Source: Vibrio gazogenes
Lineage (GTDB): Bacteria; Pseudomonadota; Gammaproteobacteria; Enterobacterales; Vibrionaceae
Length of the DNA stretch: 64,000 nt
NCBI RefSeq assembly: GCF_023920225.1
Contig: NZ_CP092587.1
Coordinates: 2,542,001 to 2,606,000 of the forward strand
Direction: 5' to 3'
Below the pieces are notes generated by a model. It was given only the letters and a program-made list of their open reading frames with translations. It was not told where the DNA came from and made no database searches. Shown here piece after piece: positions 8,929-18,882 of this stretch. A program made the translations under genes and the position numbers. The first letter of the stretch is position 1. The number at the start of each line of letters is the position of its first letter.

Positions 8929-9576
8929 ATGAAAAGTATTGTCGTTTTAGTTTCGGGAAACGGGACCAACTTACAAGCAATCATTGATGCTTGTGATTCT
9001 AAAATGCCCAATGGCAGGGTGACTGCTGTTTTTTCAAACAAAGCAGATGCTTATGCGCTGGAAAGAGCCAAAAAAGCAGATGCCGCGGCAATCTTTGTCG
9101 ATCCGAAAGCCTTTGACACGCGTGATGCATTTGACCGTTCATTGATGGAACAGATTGATGAATATGCACCAGACCTGATTATTTTGGCTGGTTATATGCG
9201 TATTCTGAGTGCAGAATTTGTTCGTCATTACATGGGAAAAATGATTAACATTCACCCTTCTCTATTGCCGAAGTATCCCGGCCTGAACACTTATCAGAGA
9301 GCGATTCTCGCTGGAGATGAAGAACATGGCACCAGTGTTCACTTCGTCACTGAGCAACTTGATGGCGGCCCAGTCATTCTACAAGCCCGGGTTCCAATCG
9401 ATGATGATGATACCATTGAATCTCTGACCCGTAAGATTCAGGAGCAAGAACACCAAATCTACCCTCTGGTCACTCAATGGTTTGTTGAAGAGCGTGTTGA
9501 AATGCGTGACGGCAAAGCCTATCTTGATGGCGAGCCACTGGGAATTTATGGCTATAAAGGCCACTCAGCACGTTAA
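8929..9576 (+). CDS. purN: Phosphoribosylglycinamide formyltransferase
   Basis: PurN transfers a formyl group from 10-formyl-THF to GAR in purine synthesis. The 215-aa product shows the N-terminal VLVSGNGTNLQAII phosphate loop, the catalytic Asn-His in INIHPSLLPKYPG, and the HFVTEQLDGGPVI segment carrying the catalytic Asp. It is translationally coupled to purM by a 3-bp gap and followed by a terminator. Confidence 0.97.
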   Translation: MKSIVVLVSGNGTNLQAIIDACDSKMPNGRVTAVFSNKADAYALERAKKADAAAIFVDPKAFDTRDAFDRSLMEQIDEYAPDLIILAGYMRILSAEFVRHYMGKMINIHPSLLPKYPGLNTYQRAILAGDEEHGTSVHFVTEQLDGGPVILQARVPIDDDDTIESLTRKIQEQEHQIYPLVTQWFVEERVEMRDGKAYLDGEPLGIYGYKGHSAR

Positions 9577-9611
9577 TCACCAACGTTCTCAGCGCTTTCA
9601 ATGTTGAACAG

Positions 9612-9634
9612 GCGGCTCCATGGGGCCGCTTTTT
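9612..9634 (+). terminator. Terminator of purMN
   Basis: GCGGC-CC pairs with GG-GCCGC around a short loop, followed by T5. The remaining DNA up to nudI at 9881 is AT-rich and shows no further feature. Confidence 0.8.
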
Positions 9635-9880
9635 ACTTTTCTCTCATCCTCAATTTATGCTTCACGCCAGTCCGTCTATCCACCACACCTCTTTTAATAT
9701 TATTATTATATTGAAACGCTCTCATATTAAGGATTATATATTTGCAATATTTTATGCATAAGTAAGAATATATCCGGAGAACGACATCAAACATATATGA
9801 CTTTATGCCATGAACTCATGAATATAGTCCCCGATCCCCAATGTAATTATCAATAAAATTCAGAATAAACAGGAGCCTTT

Positions 9881-10309
9881 ATGCGACAGCGAACCATTGT
9901 TTGCCCCTTGATCACCAACAACGGGGATTACTTACTTTGTAAAATGGCAAATGATCGTGGTGTATTTCCCGGTCAATGGGCGCTTCCCGGCGGAGGTATG
10001 GAACCGGGAGAAACAATGGAAGAGGCATTAAGACGTGAAATCAGAGAAGAGCTGGGCCCTGAGTTAGAACTCACGCGGATCTCTCCTTGGAAATTCAGAG
10101 ACGACACTCGGATCAAAACTTACCCGAACGGAACTCAAGAAGAAATCTATATGATTTATCTGATATTCGACTGTGAAAGTGCCAATCGTCGTATTGCAAT
10201 TAACGACGAATTTCAGGAATTTAAATGGGCGAATCCTGAAGAACTTCTGACGCTGGATCTGAATGACGCAACAAAAGTGACCTTTGCACAAAAAGGTTTG
10301 CTGAAATAA
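9881..10309 (+). CDS. nudI: Nucleoside triphosphatase NudI
   Basis: This 142-aa protein is a Nudix hydrolase very close to E. coli NudI (141 aa), which hydrolyses pyrimidine (d)NTPs to monophosphates. The Nudix box is visible as [20 protein letters not shown] followed by ELG, with the full G-x5-E-x7-REUxEExGU pattern. [10 protein letters not shown] at the start and [12 protein letters not shown] are also NudI-typical. The start has GGAG 8 bases upstream. It stands alone, convergent with yafJ, and its absence from the equivalent E. coli neighbourhood suggests an independently placed gene. Confidence 0.92.
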   Translation: MRQRTIVCPLITNNGDYLLCKMANDRGVFPGQWALPGGGMEPGETMEEALRREIREELGPELELTRISPWKFRDDTRIKTYPNGTQEEIYMIYLIFDCESANRRIAINDEFQEFKWANPEELLTLDLNDATKVTFAQKGLLK

Positions 10310-10331
10310 AAAGATCTGCCAAAAGGAATGC

Positions 10332-10366
10332 CAGAGGCTTGCAACAAGGCAAGCCTCTGTTCTTTT
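10332..10366. terminator. Terminator between nudI and yafJ
   Basis: An 11-bp perfect stem (CAGAGGCTTGC / GCAAGCCTCTG) with a 6-nt loop is followed by TTCTTTT on the plus strand. It ends nudI and may also stop convergent yafJ transcription. Confidence 0.8.
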
Positions 10367-11210
10367 AGTCGAGTGGCTCCGTCGGAGCCTGAGAGCCGGG
10401 TTTGTCTTCCGCAAACGGAACATCTGCTAACTGATACTGATTGGTATCAATCAACTCGCCTTGATGAAAAATATTGTACTCTCCGGGCTTCATTCGGTGC
10501 CACTGCTCATTCAGTGTCAGTGGCTGAGTTGCAATCACCGTAACAATGTCATTGGGTGTCGTCTCTTCCTGAAAATTGACTTCGACTTCCTCATCAATCA
10601 AGGTTGCCTTACCAAAAGGTGACCGACGTGTAATTGAATAGAGATGATTGGTACAGTAAGTCATCACATGCTCACCATCCGTCAACAGCATATTAAAAAC
10701 CCCCAGCTGCCGAAGCTGGTCACACTGTGAAGCAATAAAACGACAGACTTCTATGGCATCGTCCGGAGGGGTCGGATATTGATCTTCCAAACGTTTTAAC
10801 AACCAACAGAATGCAAGTTCACTATCTGTTTCCCCCACTGGCCGATGGTTGGCTGTATCGAGAGCCTCATAACCACTCAATTGTCCATTATGAGCAAACG
10901 TCCAGAAACGGCCCCAAAGCTCTCGCGTAAACGGATGGGTGTTTTCCAAACTGACCCCGCCACGATTTGCCTGACGAATATGACTAATCACAGCCCGACT
11001 TTTGATTGGGTATTTCTGAACCAGTTCAGCAATCGTGGATTGATAGCCAGGCTTTGGGTCCTTGAATGTGCGAAACCCCTTCCCTTCATAAAACGTAATC
11101 CCCCAGCCGTCACGATGCGGGCCTGTTTTGCCACTGCGCTGAATCCAGCCAGTAAAACTAAAACAGATATCGGTCGGAACATTAGCGCTCATGCCGAGCA
11201 ATTCACACAT
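10365..11210 (-). CDS. yafJ: Class II glutamine amidotransferase, YafJ-like
   Basis: The 281-aa protein begins MCELLGMSANVPTD; after Met removal Cys2 would be the N-terminal nucleophile of a class II glutaminase. Other conserved pieces are HRDGWGITFY, SHIRQANRGG and FAHNGQL. It corresponds to E. coli YafJ, a stand-alone glutaminase-like domain of unknown substrate. It lies 29 bp after gmhA, as in E. coli, so it is probably co-transcribed with it. Confidence 0.88.
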   Translation of the reverse strand: MCELLGMSANVPTDICFSFTGWIQRSGKTGPHRDGWGITFYEGKGFRTFKDPKPGYQSTIAELVQKYPIKSRAVISHIRQANRGGVSLENTHPFTRELWGRFWTFAHNGQLSGYEALDTANHRPVGETDSELAFCWLLKRLEDQYPTPPDDAIEVCRFIASQCDQLRQLGVFNMLLTDGEHVMTYCTNHLYSITRRSPFGKATLIDEEVEVNFQEETTPNDIVTVIATQPLTLNEQWHRMKPGEYNIFHQGELIDTNQYQLADVPFAEDKPGSQAPTEPLD

Positions 11211-11239
11211 AACCTACACTCCCCTTATTGAACCGATGA

Positions 11240-11815
11240 TTAAGCCATTTCTTTCTCAATCAACATAATCAAAATATGGATGATCTTGATATGAATTTCC
11301 TGAATACGATCAGCATAACCGAAATGAGGAACTCGGATCTCAACATCAGCAATACCAGCCATTTTGCCACCGTCTTTACCGGTTAAAGCAATACTTTTCA
11401 TACCTTTGGCTTTCGCCGCTTCGATCGCTTTCAGGATATTACCGGAATTCCCTGAGGTCGACAGCCCGAACAATACATCACCTTTGGCACCGACAGCCTC
11501 GACATAACGAGAAAATACAAATTCATAACCAAAATCATTACTGACGCACGACAGATGGCTGGGATCTGAAATGGCAATGCCCGGATAGCCCGGCCGATTA
11601 TCACGGTAACGTCCAGTCAGTTCTTCAGCAAAATGCATCGCATCACAATGGGAGCCACCGTTCCCACAAGAAAGCACTTTTCCACCCTGTTTAAAAGAAT
11701 CAGCAATTAGCTTGGCAGCCGCCTCAATCTGAGCAATGTTGTGCTCATCACTTAAAAACTTGTTTAGTACGTCGGCAGCTTCGTTCAGCTCGTTCTTAAT
11801 TAAATCGTGGTACAT
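11240..11815 (-). CDS. gmhA: Sedoheptulose 7-phosphate isomerase
   Basis: GmhA (LpcA) converts sedoheptulose 7-phosphate to D-glycero-D-manno-heptose 7-phosphate, the first step of the ADP-heptose pathway for LPS inner core. The 191-aa SIS-domain protein shows [20 protein letters not shown] and [11 protein letters not shown], with the C-terminal [11 protein letters not shown] segment of the active site. Length and sequence match E. coli GmhA. It is divergent from fadE and followed by yafJ. Confidence 0.97.
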   Translation of the reverse strand: MYHDLIKNELNEAADVLNKFLSDEHNIAQIEAAAKLIADSFKQGGKVLSCGNGGSHCDAMHFAEELTGRYRDNRPGYPGIAISDPSHLSCVSNDFGYEFVFSRYVEAVGAKGDVLFGLSTSGNSGNILKAIEAAKAKGMKSIALTGKDGGKMAGIADVEIRVPHFGYADRIQEIHIKIIHILIMLIEKEMA

Positions 11816-12063
11816 AACTCAATTCTCTTTGATGTATGCTGAAATGGCACTCTTACGACAAGAGCGGTACATGTTTACCCGGCTCACTCAGAAGATACTG
11901 GTGAAATGTTCCGGAGATAATCATGAGTTTACCCCAACAATTCATTCTGTCGAGCCTTGCCCTGTAAGAATGTTATTCCTTCCCTCAGATCCAGTGCATC
12001 ATCGCTCCAAATCACCAGAAAGTGACTCACAACCCGATCTCCTTAACACTTTTGCAACATTAC

Positions 12064-12080
12064 AACTGGTAAGACCTCTT
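12064..12080 (+). promoter_or_regulatory. FadR-type operator upstream of fadE
   Basis: AACTGGTAAGACCTCTT closely resembles FadR sites (AGCTGGTCCGACCTGTT; 13 of 17 identical, with both CTGGT and GACCT halves kept). It sits 52 bp before the fadE start, consistent with repression relieved by long-chain acyl-CoA. The rest of the 316-bp gmhA-fadE interval shows no other gene. Confidence 0.7.
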
Positions 12081-12131
12081 CGATGGTTCTACGATAGAAA
12101 CATCTGAATCTCCCGATTAAGGAAAAGAAAT

Positions 12132-14618
12132 ATGAGTATTTTGCTCTCGATCGTCGTATTACTCGCGGTATGGGGAATCTGCGCCTATCATCGTCTCTCG
12201 ATGGCATTGGGAACAGGAATGCTTACTGCATCACTCATTGTGTTAACGCTGCTTGGCCAAGTCGGTTTCACATTCTGGGTCATTTACGCACTGGTCCTTG
12301 CCTGCGTGACTGTCCCATCGATTCGGCAGAATCTAGTGACCTCCCAAATTTTCAGTCTCTTTAAACGCCAACTCCCACAAATGTCCAAAACTGAGAAAGA
12401 GGCCTTAGATGCAGGAACCGTTTGGTGGGAAGCCGAACTATTTCGCGGCAAACCCGACTGGCAACAACTACATCGTTATCAAACACCCCATCTGACCGAA
12501 GAAGAACGCGCATTTTTAGACGGCCCAGTGAATCAGGTCTGTGAAATGGTCAATGATTATCAGGTCACTCATGAGCTGGCAGACTTACCGCCTGAAATCT
12601 GGGAATATCTCAAAGCGCAGAAATTCTTTGCCATGATTATCAAAAAACAATATGGCGGCTTGGAATTTTCGGCCTACACACAATCACTGGTGCTGCAAAA
12701 ACTGGCAGGTGTCTCTGGTATTCTCGCCATCACGGTCGGTGTGCCAAACTCCTTAGGTCCCGGAGAATTATTGCAACATTACGGCACCGAAGATCAAAAA
12801 GACTATTATCTGCCTCGGCTGGCAACGGGTCAGGAGATTCCCTGTTTTGCCCTCACCAGCCCTGAAGCGGGTTCCGATGCCGGTTCGATTCCTGATTTTG
12901 GTGTGGTTTGTAAAGGAACATGGGAAGGAAAAGAAGTCATCGGGATGCGTCTGACTTGGAATAAACGCTATATCACACTAGCCCCCGTAGCAACCGTATT
13001 AGGGTTAGCATTTAAATTACAAGACCCGGATCATTTACTCGGTGAAGAAGAAAATATCGGCATCACCTGTGCGTTAATTCCAACCGATATGGCCGGTGTC
13101 GAGATCGGTCGTCGTCACTTCCCACTGAATATTCCGTTTCAAAATGGCCCGACTCAAGGAAAAGACGTTTTTGTCCCGCTCGACTTCATCATCGGTGGAC
13201 CCGGTATGGCCGGTAACGGATGGCGAATGCTGGTTGAATGCCTGTCGGTTGGCCGCGGTATCACCCTGCCATCGAACTCAACCGGTGTCACCAAAACGAC
13301 CGCAGTGACAACCGGCGCCTATGCGAGAATCCGCCGTCAGTTCAAGCAACCAATAGGGAAAATGGAAGGGATTGAGGAGCCACTAGCACGCATAGGCGGG
13401 AACGCCTACCTCATGGATGCTGCCTGTCAGCTCACCGTGACGGGTATCATGAACGGCGAAAAACCCTCCGTTATTTCAGCAATCGTCAAATACCACTGTA
13501 CCCACCGGGCTCAACAGTGCCTCAAAGATGCCATGGATATCACCGGCGGGAAAGGGATCTGCCTTGGTCCGTCGAATTTCCTTGCCAAAAACTATCAGGG
13601 TGCCCCCATCGCAATTACGGTTGAAGGTGCGAATATTCTGACTCGTTCAATGATAATCTTTGGCCAAGGCGCAATTCGCTGTCACCCTTATATACTCAAA
13701 GAAATGGAACTGGCCCATTCTCAAAGTGACAACGCAATGGCGCAATTCGACCGGACACTCAGCGCACATATTGCTTACACCGTGAGTAATGCGGCGCGCA
13801 GTTTTTGGCTTGGTCTCACCAATGGGCTCGGGTCCGCAGCACCGCATCATGACGAAACCAAACGTTACTACCAAAGACTCAACCGTTACAGTGCCAATCT
13901 CGCACTCATGGCCGACCTAACTATGCTAACACTCGGCGGTAGCCTCAAACGCAAAGAACGTGTATCAGCCCGTTTGGGAGATTTGCTGAGTCAATTGTAT
14001 TTGTCTTCAGCAACATTGAAACGCTATGACGATGATGGCCGTCACACTGAAGATTTGGACTTGGTGCGTTGGGCTCTGGAGGATAGTCTGAAACAGATGG
14101 AGGTGGCATTGTCAGAATTGCTCGACAACTACCCGTCCCCAGTCTTGGGTTATCTGCTCAAACGGATCCTCATGCCTTATGGACGAGTTTGTCACGGCCC
14201 CGGTGATAAACTGGATCACCGAGTTGCGAAACTACTGCAATCTAACACCGCATCCAGAAACCGTCTGGGTCGTTATCAGTACTGGTATGCAAGCGAACAT
14301 AACCCAGCAGGTCGGATTCATCAGGCATTGGATACGATCATTCAGGCAGAACCGATTTTTGATAAGATCTGTCAGCTGAAAAATAAACATTACCCATTTA
14401 CCAATTTGGATCAACTGGCGAAAACAGCACTGGATGAACAGCTGATTTCAAGTGATGAATCGAATCTACTGATCAAGGCAGAACAAGAACGCCTCTATGT
14501 AATTAATGTCGATGACTTTGCACCGGAAACGTTAGCAGCCGGATCGTCTGACCGTCCGAAACAGGGAAAAACAAAGCGCAGCAATCGTAAAACTACCAGT
14601 TCGGTACAAGAATCCTAA
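12132..14618 (+). CDS. fadE: Acyl-CoA dehydrogenase FadE
   Basis: FadE catalyses the first oxidation of fatty-acid beta-oxidation, making trans-2-enoyl-CoA with FAD. The 828-aa protein has N-terminal hydrophobic segments (residues 1-65) that tether it to the membrane, then an acyl-CoA dehydrogenase core with [18 protein letters not shown] and the flavin-contacting [14 protein letters not shown] and [14 protein letters not shown] long C-terminal extension ends in a basic Ser/Lys tail. Length is close to E. coli FadE (814 aa). AAGGAAAAG precedes the start. A FadR-like site upstream points to control by fatty-acid availability. Confidence 0.95.
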   Translation: MSILLSIVVLLAVWGICAYHRLSMALGTGMLTASLIVLTLLGQVGFTFWVIYALVLACVTVPSIRQNLVTSQIFSLFKRQLPQMSKTEKEALDAGTVWWEAELFRGKPDWQQLHRYQTPHLTEEERAFLDGPVNQVCEMVNDYQVTHELADLPPEIWEYLKAQKFFAMIIKKQYGGLEFSAYTQSLVLQKLAGVSGILAITVGVPNSLGPGELLQHYGTEDQKDYYLPRLATGQEIPCFALTSPEAGSDAGSIPDFGVVCKGTWEGKEVIGMRLTWNKRYITLAPVATVLGLAFKLQDPDHLLGEEENIGITCALIPTDMAGVEIGRRHFPLNIPFQNGPTQGKDVFVPLDFIIGGPGMAGNGWRMLVECLSVGRGITLPSNSTGVTKTTAVTTGAYARIRRQFKQPIGKMEGIEEPLARIGGNAYLMDAACQLTVTGIMNGEKPSVISAIVKYHCTHRAQQCLKDAMDITGGKGICLGPSNFLAKNYQGAPIAITVEGANILTRSMIIFGQGAIRCHPYILKEMELAHSQSDNAMAQFDRTLSAHIAYTVSNAARSFWLGLTNGLGSAAPHHDETKRYYQRLNRYSANLALMADLTMLTLGGSLKRKERVSARLGDLLSQLYLSSATLKRYDDDGRHTEDLDLVRWALEDSLKQMEVALSELLDNYPSPVLGYLLKRILMPYGRVCHGPGDKLDHRVAKLLQSNTASRNRLGRYQYWYASEHNPAGRIHQALDTIIQAEPIFDKICQLKNKHYPFTNLDQLAKTALDEQLISSDESNLLIKAEQERLYVINVDDFAPETLAAGSSDRPKQGKTKRSNRKTTSSVQES

Positions 14619-14658
14619 GGTCAGGGATACAAGAAAAAGCGGTGTCCATAAATAAGCA

Positions 14659-14715
14659 TGTCAATATAAAAGAATGCCAGTCAGCACCACTGACTGGCAT
14701 TCTTTTATATTGACA
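14659..14715. terminator. Very long bidirectional terminator hairpin
   Basis: The arms 14659-14684 and 14690-14715 are perfect 26-bp inverted repeats around a CACCA loop. The inner GC-rich part (GAATGCCAGTCAG) is flanked by A- and T-rich arms, so each strand reads as a stem ending in TTCTTTTATATT. It separates convergent fadE and the TIGR03503-like gene. Confidence 0.85.
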
Positions 14716-14745
14716 GCGTTCCACAAATCACTCGGGACATCACGC

Positions 14746-15993
14746 TTATTTTTTCGGCATATCGAGCTGTAGTGATACTCCAGATTTTCTCGCTTTTATC
14801 TTGCGGACGACCATCCAGATGATGAGTCCCAAAATCAAAGCACCAATATTCCCTAGCGCAATGTAAATCAGTTTCCACTGTCTTGCAGACTCCCGCTGTT
14901 GCAGTATCTCTTCCTGCTGTTCCTGCTTAACTTTCTCTGCAAGGGCTTTCTCTTGCATGAGACGCGTCTGCTCGATATTCACATCTTCCACAACACTATA
15001 TGTATGTACAGGGATTGGGAAGACAAGCGGCCGTTGAGAGTTGGCTTCCGTCGCATAGACTCGGCCATTCCATTTAAAGTTACCCACTTCACCATCGTTA
15101 GGAATCGCCAGTTTAACGGTCAGCGATTCCCTACCGGATTGCCCTTCGGCAGTAAAATGGTTGTCATACCGATCCCAGTGATCGACATGAGCCACCAGCG
15201 ACCCTGGTTTGATCGTACCTTCTAGCCCGGAAAACACCACTTGATGAGGCTGATCATCAGCTCGGGACTGAATAAAAGACGTGGTAATCGGTGATGGATA
15301 AACCAGCACTTCTTGTTCCTGCGCGCGTAAAAAGACGCCATTCCCCGAGGTAATCCGTGCCCGGTATCTTCCCGGCTCAGAAAAAATGTTCAGTTTGACG
15401 GTAAATACACCATCGCCGGGTTTCTCATCGAGCCCCCGACCATCATCGGAAAACTCACCGATCACATCAGGTTTCGGGCGCGCTTCTTTGACCAGTTGTT
15501 CTTCATTCTCGATATATTTGGTAAAGGTCACTTTCAGTTTCACGCGATCCAAAAAATCACGGATCGTTAACGGCTTATCATCGGAAGTCAGTCTGGCGGT
15601 AAACTTAATATCTTCGCCCTGATATAACCGTAACGGGAGCTTATCGGTGGTCAACGCCAGATTAGAGATGAGTCTGATATTATTTTTGGGTGTCACTTTC
15701 CCTACCGCTTGCCAAGGACCGGGCATGGGCTTATCAATCGAGATAATATCCATTGAGGGTTCTTGATACCAACGGACATTTTCAGGATGCTGCCATGAAT
15801 AGTATTTAGTGCCATCTGGGCGAACTAACACCACAGGTTTCGAAGGTTTCTCACGGTAGATGACGAAAGTAATCTGACTGATTGTCGGATCCACCCGAAC
15901 GCGATTATCCAACAAAGACACCGGAGAATTTGTTGCAGCATAACTTCCCAGCGATACCCATAGCCCGATAAAGATCGTTAACACCCGCAACAT
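14746..15993 (-). CDS. TIGR03503-like envelope protein of unknown function
   Basis: I recognise this as resembling the TIGR03503 family of Vibrio, Shewanella and relatives, for which I know no assigned function. The 415-aa protein has a signal peptide (LTIFIGLWVSLGSYA), a periplasmic region of beta-rich segments, including DGRGLDEKPGDGVFTVKL which resembles a calcium-binding or Ig-like edge, then a Gln/Glu-rich coiled stretch (about 345-370). One C-terminal membrane helix (about residues 375-397) follows, with a short basic cytoplasmic tail. The topology is therefore type I: periplasmic body, inner-membrane anchor. It lies 14 bp after the dnaQ start in the same direction, but dnaQ is upstream, so both may share a transcript. 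Confidence 0.75.
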   Translation of the reverse strand: MLRVLTIFIGLWVSLGSYAATNSPVSLLDNRVRVDPTISQITFVIYREKPSKPVVLVRPDGTKYYSWQHPENVRWYQEPSMDIISIDKPMPGPWQAVGKVTPKNNIRLISNLALTTDKLPLRLYQGEDIKFTARLTSDDKPLTIRDFLDRVKLKVTFTKYIENEEQLVKEARPKPDVIGEFSDDGRGLDEKPGDGVFTVKLNIFSEPGRYRARITSGNGVFLRAQEQEVLVYPSPITTSFIQSRADDQPHQVVFSGLEGTIKPGSLVAHVDHWDRYDNHFTAEGQSGRESLTVKLAIPNDGEVGNFKWNGRVYATEANSQRPLVFPIPVHTYSVVEDVNIEQTRLMQEKALAEKVKQEQQEEILQQRESARQWKLIYIALGNIGALILGLIIWMVVRKIKARKSGVSLQLDMPKK

Positions 15994-16007
15994 ATATATT
16001 CACTCTC

Positions 16008-16745
16008 CTACTGACGCCAAAGACAGCTGCCATTTTTTTCAACTAAATCTAAACGATCTTGATGTGCTTGTATTTCATCGGCAGTTGCGCTTAAAACCTT
16101 TAGTGATTTTCGCCCGGTGGCAACTCTGCGAATGGCTTCACTGCCATCTCCGGAGCTTTGTCCTGCCGAAAACTGCAATGAGGTCTGCCCACCGGTCATG
16201 AACAGATAAACGTCAGCAAGAATCTCCGCATCGAGCAAAGCCCCGTGCAATGTTCGATGTGAATTATCGATCCCATAACGTTCACACAACACATCCAGAT
16301 TGTTCCGCTTACCGGGGAAAATCCGTTTGGCCATTGCCAACGTATCGGTCACCTTACAGTACTGTTCTGTTTTACCGATGTCGGCATTGAGCTTAGCAAA
16401 TTCATAATCCATGAAGCCGACGTCAAACGGTGCGTTGTGAGCGACCAGTTCAGCCCCGCGAATAAATTCCAAAAAAGCCGAATGGACATCTTTGTATTCC
16501 GGTTTATCGACGAGAAATTCATCGGTAATGCCGTGAACTTCAATTGCTTCTGGCTGTATTTGGCGATCCGGTTTGAGATAAACATGAAAATGTCTGCCGG
16601 TCAGTTTACGATTGATGATTTCAACCGCACCGATCTCAACGATTCGATGTCCCTCATAGTGTGGACCACCATCTTGGTTCATACCTGTGGTTTCCGTATC
16701 GAGAACCACGATACGATGTATTTCAGAATTGTTGCTAGTATTCAT
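16008..16745 (-). CDS. dnaQ: DNA polymerase III epsilon subunit (proofreading)
   Basis: DnaQ is the 3'-5' exonuclease of the replicative polymerase core and binds DnaE. The 245-aa protein shows the DEDDh exonuclease motifs: VVLDTETTGM (Exo I), HNAPFDVGFMDYE (Exo II) and HRTLHGALLDAEILADVY (Exo III with the catalytic His). A C-terminal alpha-binding tail follows after a Gln/Ser-rich linker. It is divergent from rnhA over 57 bp, the same arrangement as in E. coli. Confidence 0.97.
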   Translation of the reverse strand: MNTSNNSEIHRIVVLDTETTGMNQDGGPHYEGHRIVEIGAVEIINRKLTGRHFHVYLKPDRQIQPEAIEVHGITDEFLVDKPEYKDVHSAFLEFIRGAELVAHNAPFDVGFMDYEFAKLNADIGKTEQYCKVTDTLAMAKRIFPGKRNNLDVLCERYGIDNSHRTLHGALLDAEILADVYLFMTGGQTSLQFSAGQSSGDGSEAIRRVATGRKSLKVLSATADEIQAHQDRLDLVEKNGSCLWRQ

Positions 16746-16802
16746 TGGGATAACTGTGTCAGACTATATTGATTCAATCACTGTGGCTTATAGTATCAAA
16801 TC

Positions 16803-17264
16803 ATGGCGAAACAGGTGGAAATTTTCACAGATGGTTCTTGTCTCGGCAATCCGGGACCGGGTGGATATGGCATTGTTCTGCGTTATAAAAGCACTGAAAA
16901 AAATCTGTCTCAAGGCTTTCGGTTAACCACAAATAATCGGATGGAAATGATGGCGGCAGTTGTCGCACTGAAAAGTCTCAAAGAACCCTGCCAAGTCATT
17001 TTGACAACAGACAGTCAGTACGTCCGACAAGGGATTACCCAGTGGATTCATAACTGGAAGAAGAAAGGCTGGAGAACCGCAGATAAAAAACCCGTTAAAA
17101 ATGCAGACCTATGGCAAGCACTGGACAAAGAAACTCAGCGACATAGCGTTGAATGGCGTTGGGTCAAAGGCCATGCCGGTCACCGGGAAAATGAAATTTG
17201 CGATGAACTGGCTCGTACAGCGGCTGAGTCACCAACCGCTGATGATGAGGGATATCAACCGTAA
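16803..17264 (+). CDS. rnhA: Ribonuclease HI
   Basis: RNase HI cleaves RNA in RNA-DNA hybrids. The 153-aa protein keeps the catalytic residues: [14 protein letters not shown] (Asp10), NRMEMMAAV (Glu), [10 protein letters not shown] (Asp) and the C-terminal [15 protein letters not shown] (His and Asp). Length matches E. coli (155 aa). No ribosome-binding site is visible ahead of the start. The stop codon lies 4 bp from the stop of the convergent methyltransferase gene. Confidence 0.97.
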   Translation: MAKQVEIFTDGSCLGNPGPGGYGIVLRYKSTEKNLSQGFRLTTNNRMEMMAAVVALKSLKEPCQVILTTDSQYVRQGITQWIHNWKKKGWRTADKKPVKNADLWQALDKETQRHSVEWRWVKGHAGHRENEICDELARTAAESPTADDEGYQP

Positions 17265-17268
17265 CCGC

Positions 17269-17997
17269 TCACTCAGAATGGGTACGGTAATTGATCCGAA
17301 CCGGGCTGAGCGGGCGTTTGAAACGCCAGTGCGGTTTAATCAGCTTCAACGGATAGGTTCTTTTTCTGGCAACGATAAAGTACAGGCTACCGAAAGTACG
17401 ACAGCTATCACTGATATTATTTTCCAGCCAAGTCCAGAGTGGACGGTAATTCTGAACCGGAAACAACGCATACCGTTCGCATTCAAGCACTTGATAGTTC
17501 AAAACGCCCAGCCAGTCACTGATACGGCTGGGCGTGAACATCCGCCCGCTCCACGGCAAATATTTCTTGCGCCACGGTAAGATACTCGCACATCCGGTCA
17601 GACTCATCGGATTAAATCCGGTCACAATCAGATAACCGTCATCAACCATCACCCGATCAACTTCTCTGAGCATGCGGTGCGGATCGTTACAATAATCGAG
17701 CTGATGCGCCAAAATCACCACATCAATACTTTTTTCCAGAAAAGGTAAGTCATACTCATCTGCAATGAGTGTATGTAATGGGTTTTCTATATCCAAATGG
17801 ACTTGATGTTGAATATTTGAAAGACTACTGGCAAGCTCACAACTTAAACCGCCCAATTTCAGCATATGATAACCAAATAATTTCGGCCACCACTCATCTA
17901 ACCGGGTTTGGATCGACTCACTGACCCATTGACCATTCTTCAACTGGTTCCAAGAGTGTGGCTTATCGATTTTTTTTTCACTGCGTGCCGGTTCCAT
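17269..17997 (-). CDS. Class I SAM-dependent methyltransferase (YafS-like)
   Basis: The 242-aa protein sits where E. coli has yafS, between rnhA and gloB. The central part has a methyltransf_11-like layout: DEYDLPFLEKSIDVVILAHQLDY corresponds to motifs II-IV, and LREVDRVMVDDGYLIVTGFNP to the post-IV strand. The first SAM motif (LKLGGLSCELAS) is weak. The substrate is unknown. It is divergent from gloB. Confidence 0.8.
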   Translation of the reverse strand: MEPARSEKKIDKPHSWNQLKNGQWVSESIQTRLDEWWPKLFGYHMLKLGGLSCELASSLSNIQHQVHLDIENPLHTLIADEYDLPFLEKSIDVVILAHQLDYCNDPHRMLREVDRVMVDDGYLIVTGFNPMSLTGCASILPWRKKYLPWSGRMFTPSRISDWLGVLNYQVLECERYALFPVQNYRPLWTWLENNISDSCRTFGSLYFIVARKRTYPLKLIKPHWRFKRPLSPVRINYRTHSE

Positions 17998-18049
17998 GAC
18001 TGCCCCGCTACAATAAGCTCAATAAAAAGAAGGTGAATGGAGATAACTC

Positions 18050-18808
18050 ATGTTAAACATCAAAAGCATACCTGCATTTCGCGATAATTACATCTGGCTC
18101 ATCCAAAATAGAGATCAACACTGTGTCGTTGTTGACCCCGGTGATGCTGGCGTTGTCATTGACTACCTGACATCCAATCATCTGACTTTAGATGCAATCC
18201 TCATTACACACCATCATGCCGATCATGTAGGTGGCATCAGTGAACTTGTCCGTCACTATCCTCATATTCATGTTGTCGGTCCGGCCAATGAAGCAATCCC
18301 CGGTATCACTCATCCCGTCTCCGGTGGTGATCAGATTGAAGTATTCGACCATATATTTCATATCATCGATTTAAAAGGGCATACACTGGGACATATTGGC
18401 TATTTGGGTGAATCCGAAGTTTTCTGTGGTGACACGTTGTTTTCTGCCGGATGTGGCCGCCTGTTTGAAGGGACTGCGGAAGAGATGTGGCAGTCATTAC
18501 AGAAATTGAGAGCTTTGCCAGAAGAAACCAAGGTTTACTGCGCCCATGAATATACAGCCAGCAATATTGCCTTTGCATTAGCCGTCGAGCCGGAAAACCC
18601 AGCCTTACAGGCATATCGCGATACCGTCAATCGCTTGCGCGCCCATCATCAGCCCACCTTACCAACAACCATAGGGCTAGAGAAACAAATTAATCCTTTT
18701 CTACGCCCGGAACAGGCTGAAATTATTAAATCCGTCTCAGATAGGAACTCTGCCCTTGATCCACTCTCTGTTTTTACAGTATTACGTGAGTGGAAAAACG
18801 AATTTTAA
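18050..18808 (+). CDS. gloB: Hydroxyacylglutathione hydrolase (glyoxalase II)
   Basis: GloB hydrolyses S-D-lactoylglutathione to lactate and glutathione in methylglyoxal detoxification. The 252-aa metallo-beta-lactamase-fold protein shows the dinuclear metal site [10 protein letters not shown], further ligands in [11 protein letters not shown] and [18 protein letters not shown], and the CAHEYTASN His. Arg/Lys residues near PFLRPEQ bind glutathione in the family. GGAG lies 8 bases before the start. It is divergent from the yafS-like gene and precedes mltD as in E. coli. Confidence 0.96.
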   Translation: MLNIKSIPAFRDNYIWLIQNRDQHCVVVDPGDAGVVIDYLTSNHLTLDAILITHHHADHVGGISELVRHYPHIHVVGPANEAIPGITHPVSGGDQIEVFDHIFHIIDLKGHTLGHIGYLGESEVFCGDTLFSAGCGRLFEGTAEEMWQSLQKLRALPEETKVYCAHEYTASNIAFALAVEPENPALQAYRDTVNRLRAHHQPTLPTTIGLEKQINPFLRPEQAEIIKSVSDRNSALDPLSVFTVLREWKNEF

Positions 18809-18882
18809 CACTTCCGCTCTTGTCATCGTTATCCTGAGACAAGTATCATTACGGGCTGCGAAAAAAGGGCTGCTATTAATTT

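Noticed and set aside
11923-11967. 14-codon ORF (MSLPQQFILSSLAL) with CCGGAG upstream, between gmhA and fadE
   Set aside because: It has a plausible ribosome-binding site but is very short, has no attenuator-like composition, and no terminator follows; not supported without conservation or ribosome profiling.
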